Shown here: positions 1 to 9,051 of the stretch, piece after piece
How the letters are laid out: each line of letters begins with the position of its first letter
How positions within the stretch are numbered: position 1 is the stretch's first letter
Source: Chloroflexota bacterium
GTDB taxonomy: Bacteria; Chloroflexota; Anaerolineae; Anaerolineales; Anaerolineaceae
Assembly (NCBI GenBank): GCA_016838895.1
Contig: JAEKNU010000026.1
Span: 1 to 52,390, forward strand
Reading direction: 5' to 3'
Length of the DNA: 52,390 bases
Position numbers and translations under genes: made by a program
The notes under the pieces: model-generated
What the model was told of the DNA's origin: nothing
Databases searched by the model: none
Seen by the model: only the letters and a program-made list of their open reading frames with translations

Positions 1-160
1 TGTGTTCAGCCACAACCATCACCCTTCTGGGGTGAATTTGTTGGCAAAATATATTAGACGTGGAATCCGGGTAGTACGCTCGCCTAGCGACGAATTTACG
101 CCCAACTTTTATTTCTTTTGGTACAATCCATTAGAAACAAGTTTCAGGAGGGAAACTCCC

Positions 161-1624
161 TTGAATAAGCTATCGGATTTAATAAAAACTACGAGCAGCG
201 CATTCTTTGCAGCGCCTAATAAGAAAACACGCTGGTTTAACATTACTTGGTGTATATTGTTGGTATTACTTGGGGCAATACTATGGGCAAAATTTCTCAA
301 TTTTGGAAATATCCCTTTTAACTATCACGACTGGGCAGAGATCAATGCCCCAAGACTGGCTTTTGTAAAAGATGCTCTAACACAGGGTAAACTTCCGCTT
401 CACATGAATGATTCTCATGCTTTGCGTAACATTACTGACCGCTATATGAGCATCCCGGACGCGATTATCTCACCACAAATTATCCTGCTGCGCTTCATGA
501 GTGTCCGACAATTTGTGCTTGTAAATACATTACTGCTGTATTTCATAGGTGCCTGGGGGCTGATAAAACTCAAACAACGTTTCAAACTCTCGCCGTTTAC
601 ATTTGCAGTGATGTTCGCATTGTTTAATTTTAATGGACATATACTGGCACATTACAGTGTAGGACATATCACCTGGGCAGGGTCATTTCTGTTTTCATGG
701 TTTATATATCTCGTCTTTGATCTATTGGACGGACAAAAGAGTTGGGCCTGGGTCACAAAAATGGCATTCCTGATCTTCTTCATCTTTATACAGGGATCCT
801 TTCACCAATTTGTGTGGTGTTTGCTTTTCCTGGGATTCATGGCTGTTTCGTATTGGAAGAGCTTCTGGCCGATTGTAAAAGTAGGTGTGGCTGCTGCGGT
901 ATTGAGCCTTATTCGCATCCTGCCACCAATACTCTTGTTGAATGAATTTGATGATGAATTTCTAGGTGGCTATCCAACCCTGCTGGATATGATCAAATCC
1001 ATGCTGGTTATCGTATATCCCGAGAATGCGCTGGAAGTACGTTCCTTTTTGAGTAATTTGAGCTGGTGGGAATATGACTTCTATATCGGTTTAGCTGGTT
1101 TCCTATTTATTGCCATTTTTGGTTTAGGATTCTGGCTGCGCAAACTCATCAAACAAAAAGGATTTTACCCTCAGCTATTATTACCCATGCTAGCTTTGTT
1201 CCTGTTTTCCATCGGTCGAATTTACAGGATTATACGCTTCATTCCCATCCCGTTATTCTCCGGCGAACGAGCTAGTATCCGCATGCTGTTGCTGCCCATG
1301 CTCTTTTTGATGGTCATCGCCGCGGTGATGTGTCAGAAATGGTTAAATAAACGCGATATTTCCAAAGAAAAAATCACTCAGGCACTTGGGTACAGTACAT
1401 TATTATTAATTGCGAATGATCTCTGGCAGCACCTGAAAGTCTGGGAGGTGAGTAAAACTTATTTGGCATTTCCGAATACGCCAGTTGACCTAACGATCAA
1501 AGTGGTGGCAAATCACCCAGACCCTGCTTACACCAATTCATTAATTGCTGGCACAGTATTAAGCATTGCCGGTATGCTTACATTATTGATTCTGGTACTG
1601 CGGGAACGCAAAAATAATATATAA
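161..1624 (+). CDS. Polytopic membrane protein, possibly GT-C-like
   Basis: Predicted protein of 487 aa with roughly ten hydrophobic segments separated by short loops. The reading frame stays open to the left edge, but a TTG at 161 is preceded by AGGAGG at 146-151 with nine bases between them, so I take that as the start. The first loop after the first membrane segment holds an acidic stretch (NYHDWAE), a placement reminiscent of the extracytoplasmic acidic loop of GT-C glycosyltransferases and YfhO-like proteins. No catalytic motif is certain. A terminator-like hairpin follows, so the gene is probably the last of its transcript. Integral membrane location is clear; a lipid-linked sugar transferase role is only a guess. 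Confidence 0.7.
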   Translation: MNKLSDLIKTTSSAFFAAPNKKTRWFNITWCILLVLLGAILWAKFLNFGNIPFNYHDWAEINAPRLAFVKDALTQGKLPLHMNDSHALRNITDRYMSIPDAIISPQIILLRFMSVRQFVLVNTLLLYFIGAWGLIKLKQRFKLSPFTFAVMFALFNFNGHILAHYSVGHITWAGSFLFSWFIYLVFDLLDGQKSWAWVTKMAFLIFFIFIQGSFHQFVWCLLFLGFMAVSYWKSFWPIVKVGVAAAVLSLIRILPPILLLNEFDDEFLGGYPTLLDMIKSMLVIVYPENALEVRSFLSNLSWWEYDFYIGLAGFLFIAIFGLGFWLRKLIKQKGFYPQLLLPMLALFLFSIGRIYRIIRFIPIPLFSGERASIRMLLLPMLFLMVIAAVMCQKWLNKRDISKEKITQALGYSTLLLIANDLWQHLKVWEVSKTYLAFPNTPVDLTIKVVANHPDPAYTNSLIAGTVLSIAGMLTLLILVLRERKNNI

Positions 1625-1646
1625 AAACTGCTTCATTTATTCAAAC

Positions 1647-1692
1647 ACCCGCAATTAACCATCTTAAACTAGCTAATTGCGGGTATTTATCT
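1647..1692 (+). terminator. Terminator-like hairpin after the membrane protein gene
   Basis: An 11-bp perfect inverted repeat (ACCCGCAATTA at 1647-1657, TAATTGCGGGT at 1674-1684) with a 16-base loop is followed by a T-rich run. It lies 22 bases after the stop codon and separates this gene from clpC. Confidence 0.7.
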
Positions 1693-1735
1693 TTGGGGGG
1701 TTTAACAAAATTCTAATGGGATTTATATGGAATAA

Positions 1736-1766
1736 TTGAGCATATCGATTTATTCTCTGGTAGAAT
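1736..1766 (+). promoter_or_regulatory. Candidate clpC promoter
   Basis: TTGAGC at 1736-1741 and TAGAAT at 1761-1766, with TG at 1758-1759 forming an extended -10. The 19-base spacer is long. Between here and the ribosome-binding site lie a nested dyad (CCTGAT 1817-1822 with ATCAGG 1850-1855) and an inner one (TGATTG 1835-1840 with CAATCA 1848-1853). These could fold in the leader or bind a repressor. No CtsR heptad repeat was recognised. Confidence 0.4.
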
Positions 1767-1876
1767 GAAATTAATACTATCAGTTTTATTCTGTTGTATG
1801 ATTAATGATTTTCTGCCCTGATGTAAGTCGCAAATGATTGCTGCATTCAATCAGGTAGATATTAGGAGGTATGGCC

Positions 1877-4393
1877 GTGGCTGGAATGGAAAGATTTACC
1901 CAGAGAGCACGTCGTGTGTTAAGCCTGGCCCATCAAGAGGCTGAGCATTTCCGCCAGGTAAATATTGGTACCGAACACCTTTTACTGGGTTTTATTCTGG
2001 AAGAAGGTGGTGTGGCTGGCCGTGTATTACGAGACTTGGGATTGGAAAAAGATCGCGTACATGAAATTGTTGAACGCGTAAGCGGCTTTGGAGAAGCAGA
2101 AAGTGGAAAGTTTGAGTTATCCAGTGATGTGCAGGAAGTATTAGAAACATCCATCTCTGAAGCAAAGAAAATGGGACATCATTACATTGGTACCGAGCAT
2201 CTATTACTGGCATTGGTTCAAAATGAAGATTTTAAAGCAATGGAAGTACTACGCAAGTTGGGCGTAACTGCGGAGCAGATTCGCCGCCAAACTCGCCGGG
2301 TATTGCAGGAGAGCCAAAGCACGGCTACCCCAACATCCCAGCGCCGTGGTGCACCACAGCAGCGTAAAGAAAAAGAACGCGACAAAGATAAAACACCCAT
2401 GATTGACCAATTGGCAACGGATCTAACCAGTAAAGCCGAACAGGATTTACTTGACCCAGTAATTGGTCGTCAGGAAGAAATTGAGCGTGTCATTCAGATT
2501 TTGGCACGCCGCACTAAAAATAATCCCGCTTTAATCGGCGAGCCTGGTGTGGGTAAAACCGCAATTGTTGAAGGTCTCGCGCAACGCATCCTCGATGGGG
2601 ATGTACCCGCTTTGCTGCTCAACAAACGCGTTCTACAGTTGGATGTCGGATCGTTGGTCGCTGGTACGATGTACCGCGGTCAATTTGAGGAACGTCTAAA
2701 ACGGGTCATTGATGAATTAAAAGTCTCTGAGGCAATATTGTTCATTGATGAGGTGCATATGTTAGTGGGTGCCGGTTCAGCCGGTTCCTCTGTGGATGCA
2801 GCCAACATTCTCAAACCGGCGCTTTCCCGTGGTGAAATTCAGGTTATTGGTGCCACAACCAGCGAAGAATATCGCAAACACATCGAGAGCGATGCAGCCC
2901 TGGAACGTCGTTTCCAATCCATCATGGTTGAAGAACCATCATTTGATGAAACCATTGAAATCCTGCATGGTATCCGCTCAAAGTATGAAGAGCATCATCG
3001 CTTGTCCATATCCGACGAGGCCATTGAATCCTCAGTTAAGTTATCAACCCGTTATGTCAGTGATCGTTTCCTGCCAGATAAAGCTATTGATTTAATTGAC
3101 GAGGCTTCTTCGCGCGTACGGATGTATAAGAGTCCGGCTGCCAAAGAAAGCAAAGCCATTCTTAAGGAACTGCGCAACATACGAGAACAATACAACAAAG
3201 CAGTAGAAGAAACAAATGATGACGATGCCGCGGCCTTACTGGAAAAAGAAACCGAGTTGGAAAATCGACTTGAAGAGTTGCGTGTCACCTGGAATCGTGA
3301 TGAAAGTCCGGTAGTTTCCTCCGAGGATATTGCCGAACTGGTTTCCATGTGGACGGGGATACCCGTTATGCAAATGGCGGAAGCAGAATCAGCCCGTTTG
3401 TTGAAGATGGAAGAAGCACTGCGCAAGCACATTGTTGGTCAAGAAGAAGCTATTGAACGAATATCCAAAGCCGTGCGTCGTGCACGCTCCGGATTAAAAG
3501 ATCCGGATCGCCCAATCGGCAGCTTCATCTTCCTCGGACCAACCGGTGTTGGCAAAACCGAATTAACCAAAGCATTGGCAAAATTCCTCTTTGGCAGTGA
3601 AGACGCCCTGATCCAATTGGATATGTCCGAATTTATGGAACGCCATGCGGTCAGCCGCCTGGTTGGTGCTCCTCCCGGATATGTTGGCTACGATGAAGCA
3701 GGTCAGTTGACCGAAGCCATTCGCAAACGCCCCTACTCCATTGTGGTATTTGATGAAATCGAAAAAGCCCACCCTGAAGCCCATAACATGCTCTTGCAAA
3801 TTATGGAAGAAGGACATCTCTCGGATGCCAAAGGCTTAAAAGTCGATTTCCGCAACGCCATTGTCGTGATGACATCCAATATCGGTGCCGAAGATATCAA
3901 ACGGCAAAGCTCGTTGGGTTTCCAATTGTTAAAAGATGAAAACATCGAGGAACAACTGGCATACGACGAAATGCGCAAGAAATTACTGGAGTCCCTAAAA
4001 CGCGTTTTTAAACCGGAATTCATCAATCGTCTGGATGCCATGATTGTCTTCCGTTCATTAAATAAAACTGACATTCGCCAAATATCCAACCTGGAGTTGA
4101 ATAAACTTTCAGCGCGCTTGATTGAGCAGGGATTCACGCTCAGTGCAACGGAAAAAGCCCTCAATTTGCTTAGTGAAGAAGGCTTTGACCCCGATATGGG
4201 TGCCCGTCCACTGCGCCGTGTTATTCAACAACAAATTGAGGATCAATTATCCGATGATTTACTTGCCGGAGAATTCAAAGCGGGGGATAATATTCTGGTA
4301 GATGTAAATGAGGACGGCAAATTCGTTCTCAATGTAAAACCTGCCGAGGATGAACCAACACTGGAAGAAGACCCGGCAGCGGTCGCATCATAA
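1877..4393 (+). CDS. clpC: ATP-dependent Clp protease ATP-binding subunit ClpC
   Basis: Hsp100 unfoldase that feeds substrates to ClpP; 838 aa, normal for ClpC. The N-terminal double Clp_N repeat covers about residues 1-145. The first AAA+ domain has Walker A GEPGVGKT near 221 and Walker B LFIDEVH. A middle UVR-like coiled segment (about 420-470) follows, then the second AAA+ domain with GPTGVGKT near 554 and a ClpP-docking LGF loop near 680. The ClpB D2-small domain closes the protein. An upstream in-frame ATG at 1871 sits only one base from the AGGAGG at 1864-1869, too close to use. The GTG at 1877 has seven-base spacing and is preferred. Housekeeping protein quality control in the cytoplasm. 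Confidence 0.97.
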   Translation: MAGMERFTQRARRVLSLAHQEAEHFRQVNIGTEHLLLGFILEEGGVAGRVLRDLGLEKDRVHEIVERVSGFGEAESGKFELSSDVQEVLETSISEAKKMGHHYIGTEHLLLALVQNEDFKAMEVLRKLGVTAEQIRRQTRRVLQESQSTATPTSQRRGAPQQRKEKERDKDKTPMIDQLATDLTSKAEQDLLDPVIGRQEEIERVIQILARRTKNNPALIGEPGVGKTAIVEGLAQRILDGDVPALLLNKRVLQLDVGSLVAGTMYRGQFEERLKRVIDELKVSEAILFIDEVHMLVGAGSAGSSVDAANILKPALSRGEIQVIGATTSEEYRKHIESDAALERRFQSIMVEEPSFDETIEILHGIRSKYEEHHRLSISDEAIESSVKLSTRYVSDRFLPDKAIDLIDEASSRVRMYKSPAAKESKAILKELRNIREQYNKAVEETNDDDAAALLEKETELENRLEELRVTWNRDESPVVSSEDIAELVSMWTGIPVMQMAEAESARLLKMEEALRKHIVGQEEAIERISKAVRRARSGLKDPDRPIGSFIFLGPTGVGKTELTKALAKFLFGSEDALIQLDMSEFMERHAVSRLVGAPPGYVGYDEAGQLTEAIRKRPYSIVVFDEIEKAHPEAHNMLLQIMEEGHLSDAKGLKVDFRNAIVVMTSNIGAEDIKRQSSLGFQLLKDENIEEQLAYDEMRKKLLESLKRVFKPEFINRLDAMIVFRSLNKTDIRQISNLELNKLSARLIEQGFTLSATEKALNLLSEEGFDPDMGARPLRRVIQQQIEDQLSDDLLAGEFKAGDNILVDVNEDGKFVLNVKPAEDEPTLEEDPAAVAS

Positions 4394-4441
4394 ATCATCC
4401 CTGTATACTTATAGGGGAAGATTAAAATTCTGATAAGGTAA

Positions 4442-4472
4442 AGGCGTTTTCCGGAAATTCCGGAAAACGCCT
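4442..4472 (+). terminator. Perfect 15-bp hairpin between clpC and radA
   Basis: AGGCGTTTTCCGGAA at 4442-4456 pairs perfectly with 4458-4472 around a single central base. There is no T run after it on the plus strand, and the radA ATG follows after only 14 bases. It may terminate or attenuate clpC transcripts or stabilise a 3' end. No Shine-Dalgarno sequence is visible between it and radA. Confidence 0.6.
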
Positions 4473-4486
4473 CATTCAATACAACT

Positions 4487-5893
4487 ATGGCCAAACAAAT
4501 TTCTCAATTCGTATGTCAGGAATGTGGAAAAGTAAGCCCAAAATCCATGGGGAAGTGCCCCCAATGCGGTAATTGGGGCAGCATGGTGGAAGAAATTGTT
4601 CAATCCACCACCAGCAAAAAAGGCAAGGCTGTAATCAGAAGCCTGAGCAATGCAGAGCCTCATCGTCTGCATGAAATCAGCGGCGAAACCGAAAAACGCA
4701 TTCCCCTTTCCATTGAGGAATTCTCACGTGTGTTAGGCGGCGGTATTGTCCCCGGCTCGATCGTTTTAATCAGTGGCGATCCAGGCATAGGAAAATCCAC
4801 ACTGTTACTGCAAATGGCCATGGAAATGACCAGCGGCGGCACCGTGCTCTATATATCAGGGGAAGAATCCGAACATCAAATCAAAATGCGTGCCATGCGT
4901 GTTTTACAATCCGGCACATCTCATGAGATTAGTGAAAATTTTTATTTACTGACCGAAACCAATCTGGATGCGGTATTGGAACATGCCCGCCAGTTAAATC
5001 CGGCTGTGATCATTATCGATTCGATTCAGACAATGACCTTGTCCGAACTGGATTCATCTGCCGGTACGATCACCCAGGTGCGTGAAGGGGCAACCCGTTT
5101 ACGTGAATTTGCCAAACGCAGCGGTGTGGCTGTATTCCTGATCGGACACGTCACCAAAGACGGCAATATCGCCGGTCCGCGGGTACTGGAACATATCGTG
5201 GATACAGTCTTGGTGCTTGAGGGCGAACGTTATCAGGCTTTTCGGCTGCTGCGCTCGGTAAAAAACCGCTATGGGGCAACATCCGAAGTGGGTGTATTTG
5301 AGATGCGTGACGTCGGTATGAAGGAAGTACGCAATCCCTCAGAAGTATTTCTGGCAGAACGGATGGTTAATGCCGCCGGATCGGCGATTGCTGTCTCCAT
5401 GGAAGGCACCCGTCCGATTCTGGTTGAAGTGCAAGGACTCACCAGCCGCAGCTTTTTGAATAACCCGCGCCGTACGCCCAATGGCGTTGATTTCAATCGT
5501 TTGCTATTGGTTACGGCTGTCCTCACCCGTCGTATGGGTATGCGCCTGAATGAACAGGATATTTTCATCAATGTGGTTGGTGGCATGAAAATCAACGAAC
5601 CCGCTGCTGATCTGCCCATCGCTGCGGCAATCGCTTCCTCCTATCAGGATGTGCCGCTGCGCGCCGATACCGTGCTGATCGGTGAGATCGGCCTATCCGG
5701 AGAGCTGCGCTGGGTCAATCAGATGCCCTTACGCTTACGCGAAGCCGCCAAATTAGGCTTCAAACAAGCCATTATTCCCAAACCAATACATAAGCCTGAA
5801 TCCTGGCCAAAAGATATTCAGATTTTTGAGGCTCGCTCTGTCAAGGAAGCACTCAAATTCGCTTTCAGTGATTCAACTACTACTAATCAATAA
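4487..5893 (+). CDS. radA: DNA repair protein RadA
   Basis: RadA/Sms recombination protein that promotes branch migration during homologous recombination; 468 aa, typical. A zinc finger with Cys10, Cys13, Cys24 and Cys27 opens the protein. Walker A GDPGIGKST is at 97-105. The RadA-specific KNRYG motif is near 258 (the usual form is KNRFG, so Phe to Tyr). A Lon-protease-like C-terminal domain starts near 290. No clear ribosome-binding site precedes the ATG, because the strong hairpin at 4442-4472 occupies the space. Probably expressed with the following DUF6391 and holA genes, although an extra promoter lies in the gap. Confidence 0.97.
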   Translation: MAKQISQFVCQECGKVSPKSMGKCPQCGNWGSMVEEIVQSTTSKKGKAVIRSLSNAEPHRLHEISGETEKRIPLSIEEFSRVLGGGIVPGSIVLISGDPGIGKSTLLLQMAMEMTSGGTVLYISGEESEHQIKMRAMRVLQSGTSHEISENFYLLTETNLDAVLEHARQLNPAVIIIDSIQTMTLSELDSSAGTITQVREGATRLREFAKRSGVAVFLIGHVTKDGNIAGPRVLEHIVDTVLVLEGERYQAFRLLRSVKNRYGATSEVGVFEMRDVGMKEVRNPSEVFLAERMVNAAGSAIAVSMEGTRPILVEVQGLTSRSFLNNPRRTPNGVDFNRLLLVTAVLTRRMGMRLNEQDIFINVVGGMKINEPAADLPIAAAIASSYQDVPLRADTVLIGEIGLSGELRWVNQMPLRLREAAKLGFKQAIIPKPIHKPESWPKDIQIFEARSVKEALKFAFSDSTTTNQ

Positions 5894-5912
5894 GTTTCGA
5901 TTGAAAAAGGTT

Positions 5913-5921
5913 TGTTACAAT
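5913..5921 (+). promoter_or_regulatory. Extended -10 before the DUF6391 gene
   Basis: TGTTACAAT gives TG-N-TACAAT with no convincing -35. It would start a transcript about 28 bases before the ATG at 5956 and carry DUF6391 and holA. Confidence 0.4.
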
Positions 5922-5955
5922 TATCCAATGGGATTATTTTCCCTTAGAGGTATAT

Positions 5956-6495
5956 ATGTTTAAAGATATTATTCGCATGGCGCATCATCCTGTATCAACA
6001 ATACGTAAAAACCATGCTTTGGAACACGCCACCCTGCAAGTATTGGCTGAAAAGGGTACGCCCAGCGGCAGGCTTTTCGGCTATTCAGATATGAATGGTT
6101 TCTGGGTTGTAGGAAACGTAGGCACACAAGCCTTAAGTGACGCCTCACAAGAGGCATTACAGCGTTTACAAAGCGGTGAACGAAAACTGGCAATCCATCC
6201 CAATTGCGGCACCAATATTGCCACCAGCGGATTAGTTGCCGCCTTTGCCGCCTGGATTGCCATGGCTGGAACAAGAAAAGGATTTCGTAGTTGGCTGGAA
6301 CGTTTCCCTGTCGTGGTCACCTTTGTCACCATGGCCCTTATGCTCTCACAACCCTTAGGGCTGCGGGTTCAGGAGACGATGACCACCGATGCAAATGTCG
6401 GCGCAATGAAAATTGCCCAGGTCATGCGTTATGAAGGACGCGCCTTACCGGTTCACCGCATCAGTACCTATACGCAACCTCAACTTGGATCGTAA
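5956..6495 (+). CDS. DUF6391 domain-containing protein
   Basis: A 179-aa protein matching the remembered DUF6391 signature: N-terminal HALEHATLQVL, then NCGTN near residue 80, followed by a hydrophobic segment (about 89-105) and a second one (about 118-135). It is probably membrane-associated. Conserved His, Glu and Cys in the first half suggest metal binding or catalysis, but no function is established to my knowledge. The stop codon abuts the holA ATG with no gap, so the two are co-translated. AGAGG precedes the ATG. Confidence 0.8.
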   Translation: MFKDIIRMAHHPVSTIRKNHALEHATLQVLAEKGTPSGRLFGYSDMNGFWVVGNVGTQALSDASQEALQRLQSGERKLAIHPNCGTNIATSGLVAAFAAWIAMAGTRKGFRSWLERFPVVVTFVTMALMLSQPLGLRVQETMTTDANVGAMKIAQVMRYEGRALPVHRISTYTQPQLGS

Positions 6496-7542
6496 ATGAA
6501 AAAAGGGCAAAGTGTAAAAAACAAACAGGTCATTATCCTGCACGGTAATGATGAGCAAGGGATAGATGATATCCTGCGCGCGCAGGTTTTCTCCCTGCCG
6601 TCAGCAGACCCCGCCACGGCGGAGCTGAATACCGTTCAACTGGATGCACAAAAAACAACCCTATCCGAGCTGCAATCCGCCGCACTTTCCATGCCCTTTT
6701 TATCTGAAAAAAAATTGATCGTTCTGCGCAATGCCCTGATATTAGCCAAAGGCAAACAACAGCAAACTGCTCTGCAAGAGGCGTTAGAATCACTGCCGTC
6801 TTATATTGTGCTGGCATTGATCATCCTGGATGATGGTAAAAACCGTAAAAACAAACAGGGACAGTGGGCCTTCACCTGGGACACACTCAACGAAAAACAT
6901 TGGCTGAGCAAATGGCAAAGTGAACATGACGATACAAGTGCATTAATCACCTGTACCCTACCCACCCAGGATTCGCTGCCGCAGTGGTTGATGGAAAAAG
7001 CCAAAGAGAAAGGCGGCAAACTGTCCTCAGCCGCAGCCTATGCCCTCTCACAGGCCGTGGGAACAGATACGCGCACACTCAACCTGGAACTGGATAAAAT
7101 GCTGTTGTACGTTAATTATGAACGTGAAATTAACGATGAAGACGTGCATTTATTAACCTCCCAGCAGCAACACACCAACGTATTTGATATGATCGACGCG
7201 CTCTCCAATCGTAAATACAATGTGGCATATCGTTTGTTACACCAGATTCTATCCGATGAAGACGGTATACGCGTTTTTGGCATGATTACGCGCCAATTCC
7301 GCTTGCTGCTGCAAGCCAATGAATTGCTCTCCGAAGGCGCCCGCGACACCGACATCGCCCGCGAATTAAAGCAACATCCCTTTGTGGCCAGGAAACTCAG
7401 TCAGCAGGCACGCAATTTCAAGTTTGAGCAGTTAAAGGGGTTATATAATCAATTGCAAGCCTATGACGCCGATATCAAAATCGGCAAGATTCAGGCATCC
7501 GTAGCCATGGAGATTTTTATCAGCCAACTCTCAGTGGTGTAA
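6496..7542 (+). CDS. holA: DNA polymerase III subunit delta
   Basis: Delta subunit of the clamp-loader complex, which opens the sliding clamp at the replication fork; 348 aa. The N-terminal degenerate AAA+ region, the HolA-type middle segment (ALSQAVGTDTRTLNLELDK) and the C-terminal helical domain (FGMITRQFRLLLQA, then FEQLKGLY) follow the family pattern. It begins at the base after the DUF6391 stop, indicating translational coupling. Soon after its own stop lies a fragment of the antitoxin gene found 0.6 kb downstream. Confidence 0.93.
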   Translation: MKKGQSVKNKQVIILHGNDEQGIDDILRAQVFSLPSADPATAELNTVQLDAQKTTLSELQSAALSMPFLSEKKLIVLRNALILAKGKQQQTALQEALESLPSYIVLALIILDDGKNRKNKQGQWAFTWDTLNEKHWLSKWQSEHDDTSALITCTLPTQDSLPQWLMEKAKEKGGKLSSAAAYALSQAVGTDTRTLNLELDKMLLYVNYEREINDEDVHLLTSQQQHTNVFDMIDALSNRKYNVAYRLLHQILSDEDGIRVFGMITRQFRLLLQANELLSEGARDTDIARELKQHPFVARKLSQQARNFKFEQLKGLYNQLQAYDADIKIGKIQASVAMEIFISQLSVV

Positions 7543-7556
7543 ATTGTTGGAGGAAT

Positions 7557-7613
7557 ATGTCTGAAAGAAATATTGGTTTGGAAATACTGGAAGGGGTACA
7601 GTTTTTTTTGTAG
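7557..7613 (+). pseudogene. Truncated copy of the antitoxin 5' end
   Basis: Bases 7557-7601 are identical to 8150-8194, the first 15 codons of the antitoxin gene. Here the copy runs into a T tract and stops after 18 codons (MSERNIGLEILEGVQFFL). It has its own ribosome-binding site (GGAGG at 7549-7553) directly after holA, so a short peptide might still be made. It marks a duplication or insertion event around the toxin gene. Confidence 0.85.
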
Positions 7614-7634
7614 GGTGCGTTGCTAACGCACCGC
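7614..7634 (+). terminator. Palindrome beyond holA
   Basis: GGTGCGTT (7614-7621), loop GCT, AACGCACC (7625-7632), followed by GCTTTT. Short hairpins of this GGGTGCGTT...AACGCACC kind are, from memory, common dispersed palindromes in bacterial intergenic regions. It may act as a terminator for holA. Bases 7635-7845 hold no further gene I can support. Confidence 0.5.
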
Positions 7635-7845
7635 TTTTGGCATTTATCTAAAAATCCCGAATGATTCTTTCCATATAATTCATTTACGTTCCCATCTCTC
7701 ATCTCGTCAAAAACCTCTCTAGGGAATTGAAATCTTATGAGTACATTTTAATCACAATTACAAACTGCAAAGACTGTCGTGTCCCATAGAAATCCTTTGA
7801 ACATGCTTGAAATATATACGGCAATGCCGCATAATTTGTTTAATC

Positions 7846-8157
7846 ATGGAATTCATCGAGACATCAATATTTGCCAAATATATTTATAATTACCTCACTG
7901 AAGATGAATACTTTGGTTTGCAATGCTACTTATTTTTATATCCAGAATCAAGAAAAATCATCAAAGGCACAGGTGGTGTTCGGAAATTACGTTGGACAAT
8001 GCAGAATATTGGAAAAAGTGGTGGCGTTAGAGTTATTTACTATTATAAAAACCAGCAGAACGAAATCTGGCTGCTTACAATTTATAAAAAAAGTGAGTTG
8101 GAAATTATTCCCGCTCATATTCTGAAAAGAATTGCCGAGGAAATAAAAAATGTCTGA
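7846..8157 (+). CDS. RelE/HigB-type toxin
   Basis: Predicted 103-aa mRNA interferase-type toxin of the RelE-like family (PF06296 type). Seen motifs are GGVRKLRW near residue 46, SGGVRVIYYY near 62 and WLLTIYKKSE near 80, the usual core strands. The ATG at 7846 is preferred over an upstream in-frame TTG at 7807 because homologues begin near this point. Its stop overlaps the antitoxin ATG by eight bases, the toxin-first order seen in HigBA and related modules. Activity is inferred from family only. Confidence 0.88.
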   Translation: MEFIETSIFAKYIYNYLTEDEYFGLQCYLFLYPESRKIIKGTGGVRKLRWTMQNIGKSGGVRVIYYYKNQQNEIWLLTIYKKSELEIIPAHILKRIAEEIKNV

Positions 8158-8437
8158 AAGAAATATTGGTTTGGAAATACTGGAAGGGGTACAGGAAATT
8201 GATGCCTATAAGAAAGGGGATATCCATTTACGTACACAAACATTGAAAGAGCCTGCCCCGCCGCAAGTAATCCGTGCAAAAATGAAGTTGTCACAGGCAG
8301 CTTTTGCAGGTTTAATGGGTGTTAGTGTACGGACAATACAGGATTGGGAACAAGGTCGCCGCAAACCCAGCGGCCCAGCCAAAGCACTATTACGAATTGC
8401 TGATCAGCAACCAGCAGTGTTTTTGAAATTGATGTAA
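8150..8437 (+). CDS. HTH-domain antitoxin, NadS/HigA type
   Basis: A 95-aa protein with an XRE-type helix-turn-helix in the C-terminal half (LSQAAFAGLMGVSVRTIQDW, then EQGRRKPSG), resembling NadS-like and HigA antitoxins. It would neutralise the upstream toxin and repress the pair. It overlaps the toxin gene by eight bases, with GAGG inside the toxin end as ribosome-binding site. Its first 45 bases are repeated at 7557-7601. Confidence 0.88.
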   Translation: MSERNIGLEILEGVQEIDAYKKGDIHLRTQTLKEPAPPQVIRAKMKLSQAAFAGLMGVSVRTIQDWEQGRRKPSGPAKALLRIADQQPAVFLKLM

Positions 8438-8509
8438 TTTTCTTAGTATCCTGAAGCGTAATTAAGTCCCCAAAAATTATATGCGCAAAAATATTCACAA
8501 TCAAGAAAC

Positions 8510-8537
8510 GTAGTGGCGATCCATGCATCGCCACTAC
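8510..8537. repeat. 11-bp-stem palindrome after the toxin-antitoxin pair
   Basis: GTAGTGGCGAT (8510-8520), loop CCATGC, ATCGCCACTAC (8527-8537). Palindromes of the form GTAGGGGCGAT...ATCGCCCCTAC are, from memory, widespread dispersed repeats. There is no T run, so termination is doubtful. With 7614-7632 it brackets the module. Confidence 0.6.
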
Positions 8538-8571
8538 AGGTTATCGATACGATTCCATTGAATTGCGATCA

Positions 8572-8949
8572 TCACAACTGGAAGGTGAAGGCTTCACGTA
8601 AACCGAATTTCTCCAACGCCATCCACTGCCCCTGATCATCCTGCGCACTAAGTTCGGTATGTGCGGCGCATGGACATTTCGCATCCGTAGGTCGTGTGCA
8701 GACATCCATGAGTTCCTTCACCTGCTGCACTCGTTCTGCATCAATTTTATACGCCACATGATGAAATATTTCCTTATCCAACCCACCGCGCCTTGATTCC
8801 TGATATACACCCAGCACGTTAAGCTGACAATGCTCGCACTTGAGCATCTGTAAGGTAATTTCATCCCAGCGCGAATCTCCTGCCAGTTCCATTGAAGCGA
8901 CCACATATAACGATTTTTGTACTTTGCAGTCCGGGCAGTAGAATGGCAT
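8572..8949 (-). CDS. Conserved hypothetical zinc-ribbon protein
   Basis: A 125-aa cytoplasmic protein opening with MPFYCPDCKVQKS and a second CEHC pair near residue 38-41, which together form a likely zinc ribbon. Two further Cys (CPC near 93) occur near the C-terminus. The family was not recognised. Ribosome-binding site AGGAG lies nine bases before the ATG, and an extended -10 is present 40 bases upstream, so it is probably monocistronic. DNA, RNA or protein binding is possible but unproven. Confidence 0.7.
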   Translation of the reverse strand: MPFYCPDCKVQKSLYVVASMELAGDSRWDEITLQMLKCEHCQLNVLGVYQESRRGGLDKEIFHHVAYKIDAERVQQVKELMDVCTRPTDAKCPCAAHTELSAQDDQGQWMALEKFGLREAFTFQL

Positions 8950-8987
8950 GGTGTTGGACTCCTCTTATACATGATTTGGATGTTAAT

Positions 8988-8996
8988 AGTATAGCA
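8988..8996 (-). promoter_or_regulatory. Extended -10 for the zinc-ribbon gene
   Basis: Read on the minus strand: TGCTATACT, a TG-N-TATACT extended -10. It would start transcription about 30 bases before the ATG at 8949. Confidence 0.5.
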
Positions 8997-9051
8997 TCGG
9001 TCGCGTGAGAGGAGGAAATATAAGGTGATAAGAAATTAATTATGGTTCTAT

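Noticed and set aside
2..160. N-terminal extension of the first membrane protein to the window edge
   Set aside because: The stretch is polar and unlike the rest, and an ideal AGGAGG with nine-base spacing marks the TTG at 161 as start.
3052..4164. Long antisense open frames (up to 143 codons) inside clpC
   Set aside because: They mirror the codon structure of clpC, lack ribosome-binding sites and show no recognisable protein features.
8988..9051. Possible small gene between the zinc-ribbon and methyltransferase genes
   Set aside because: Only promoter-like sequence and short frames without start signals were seen.
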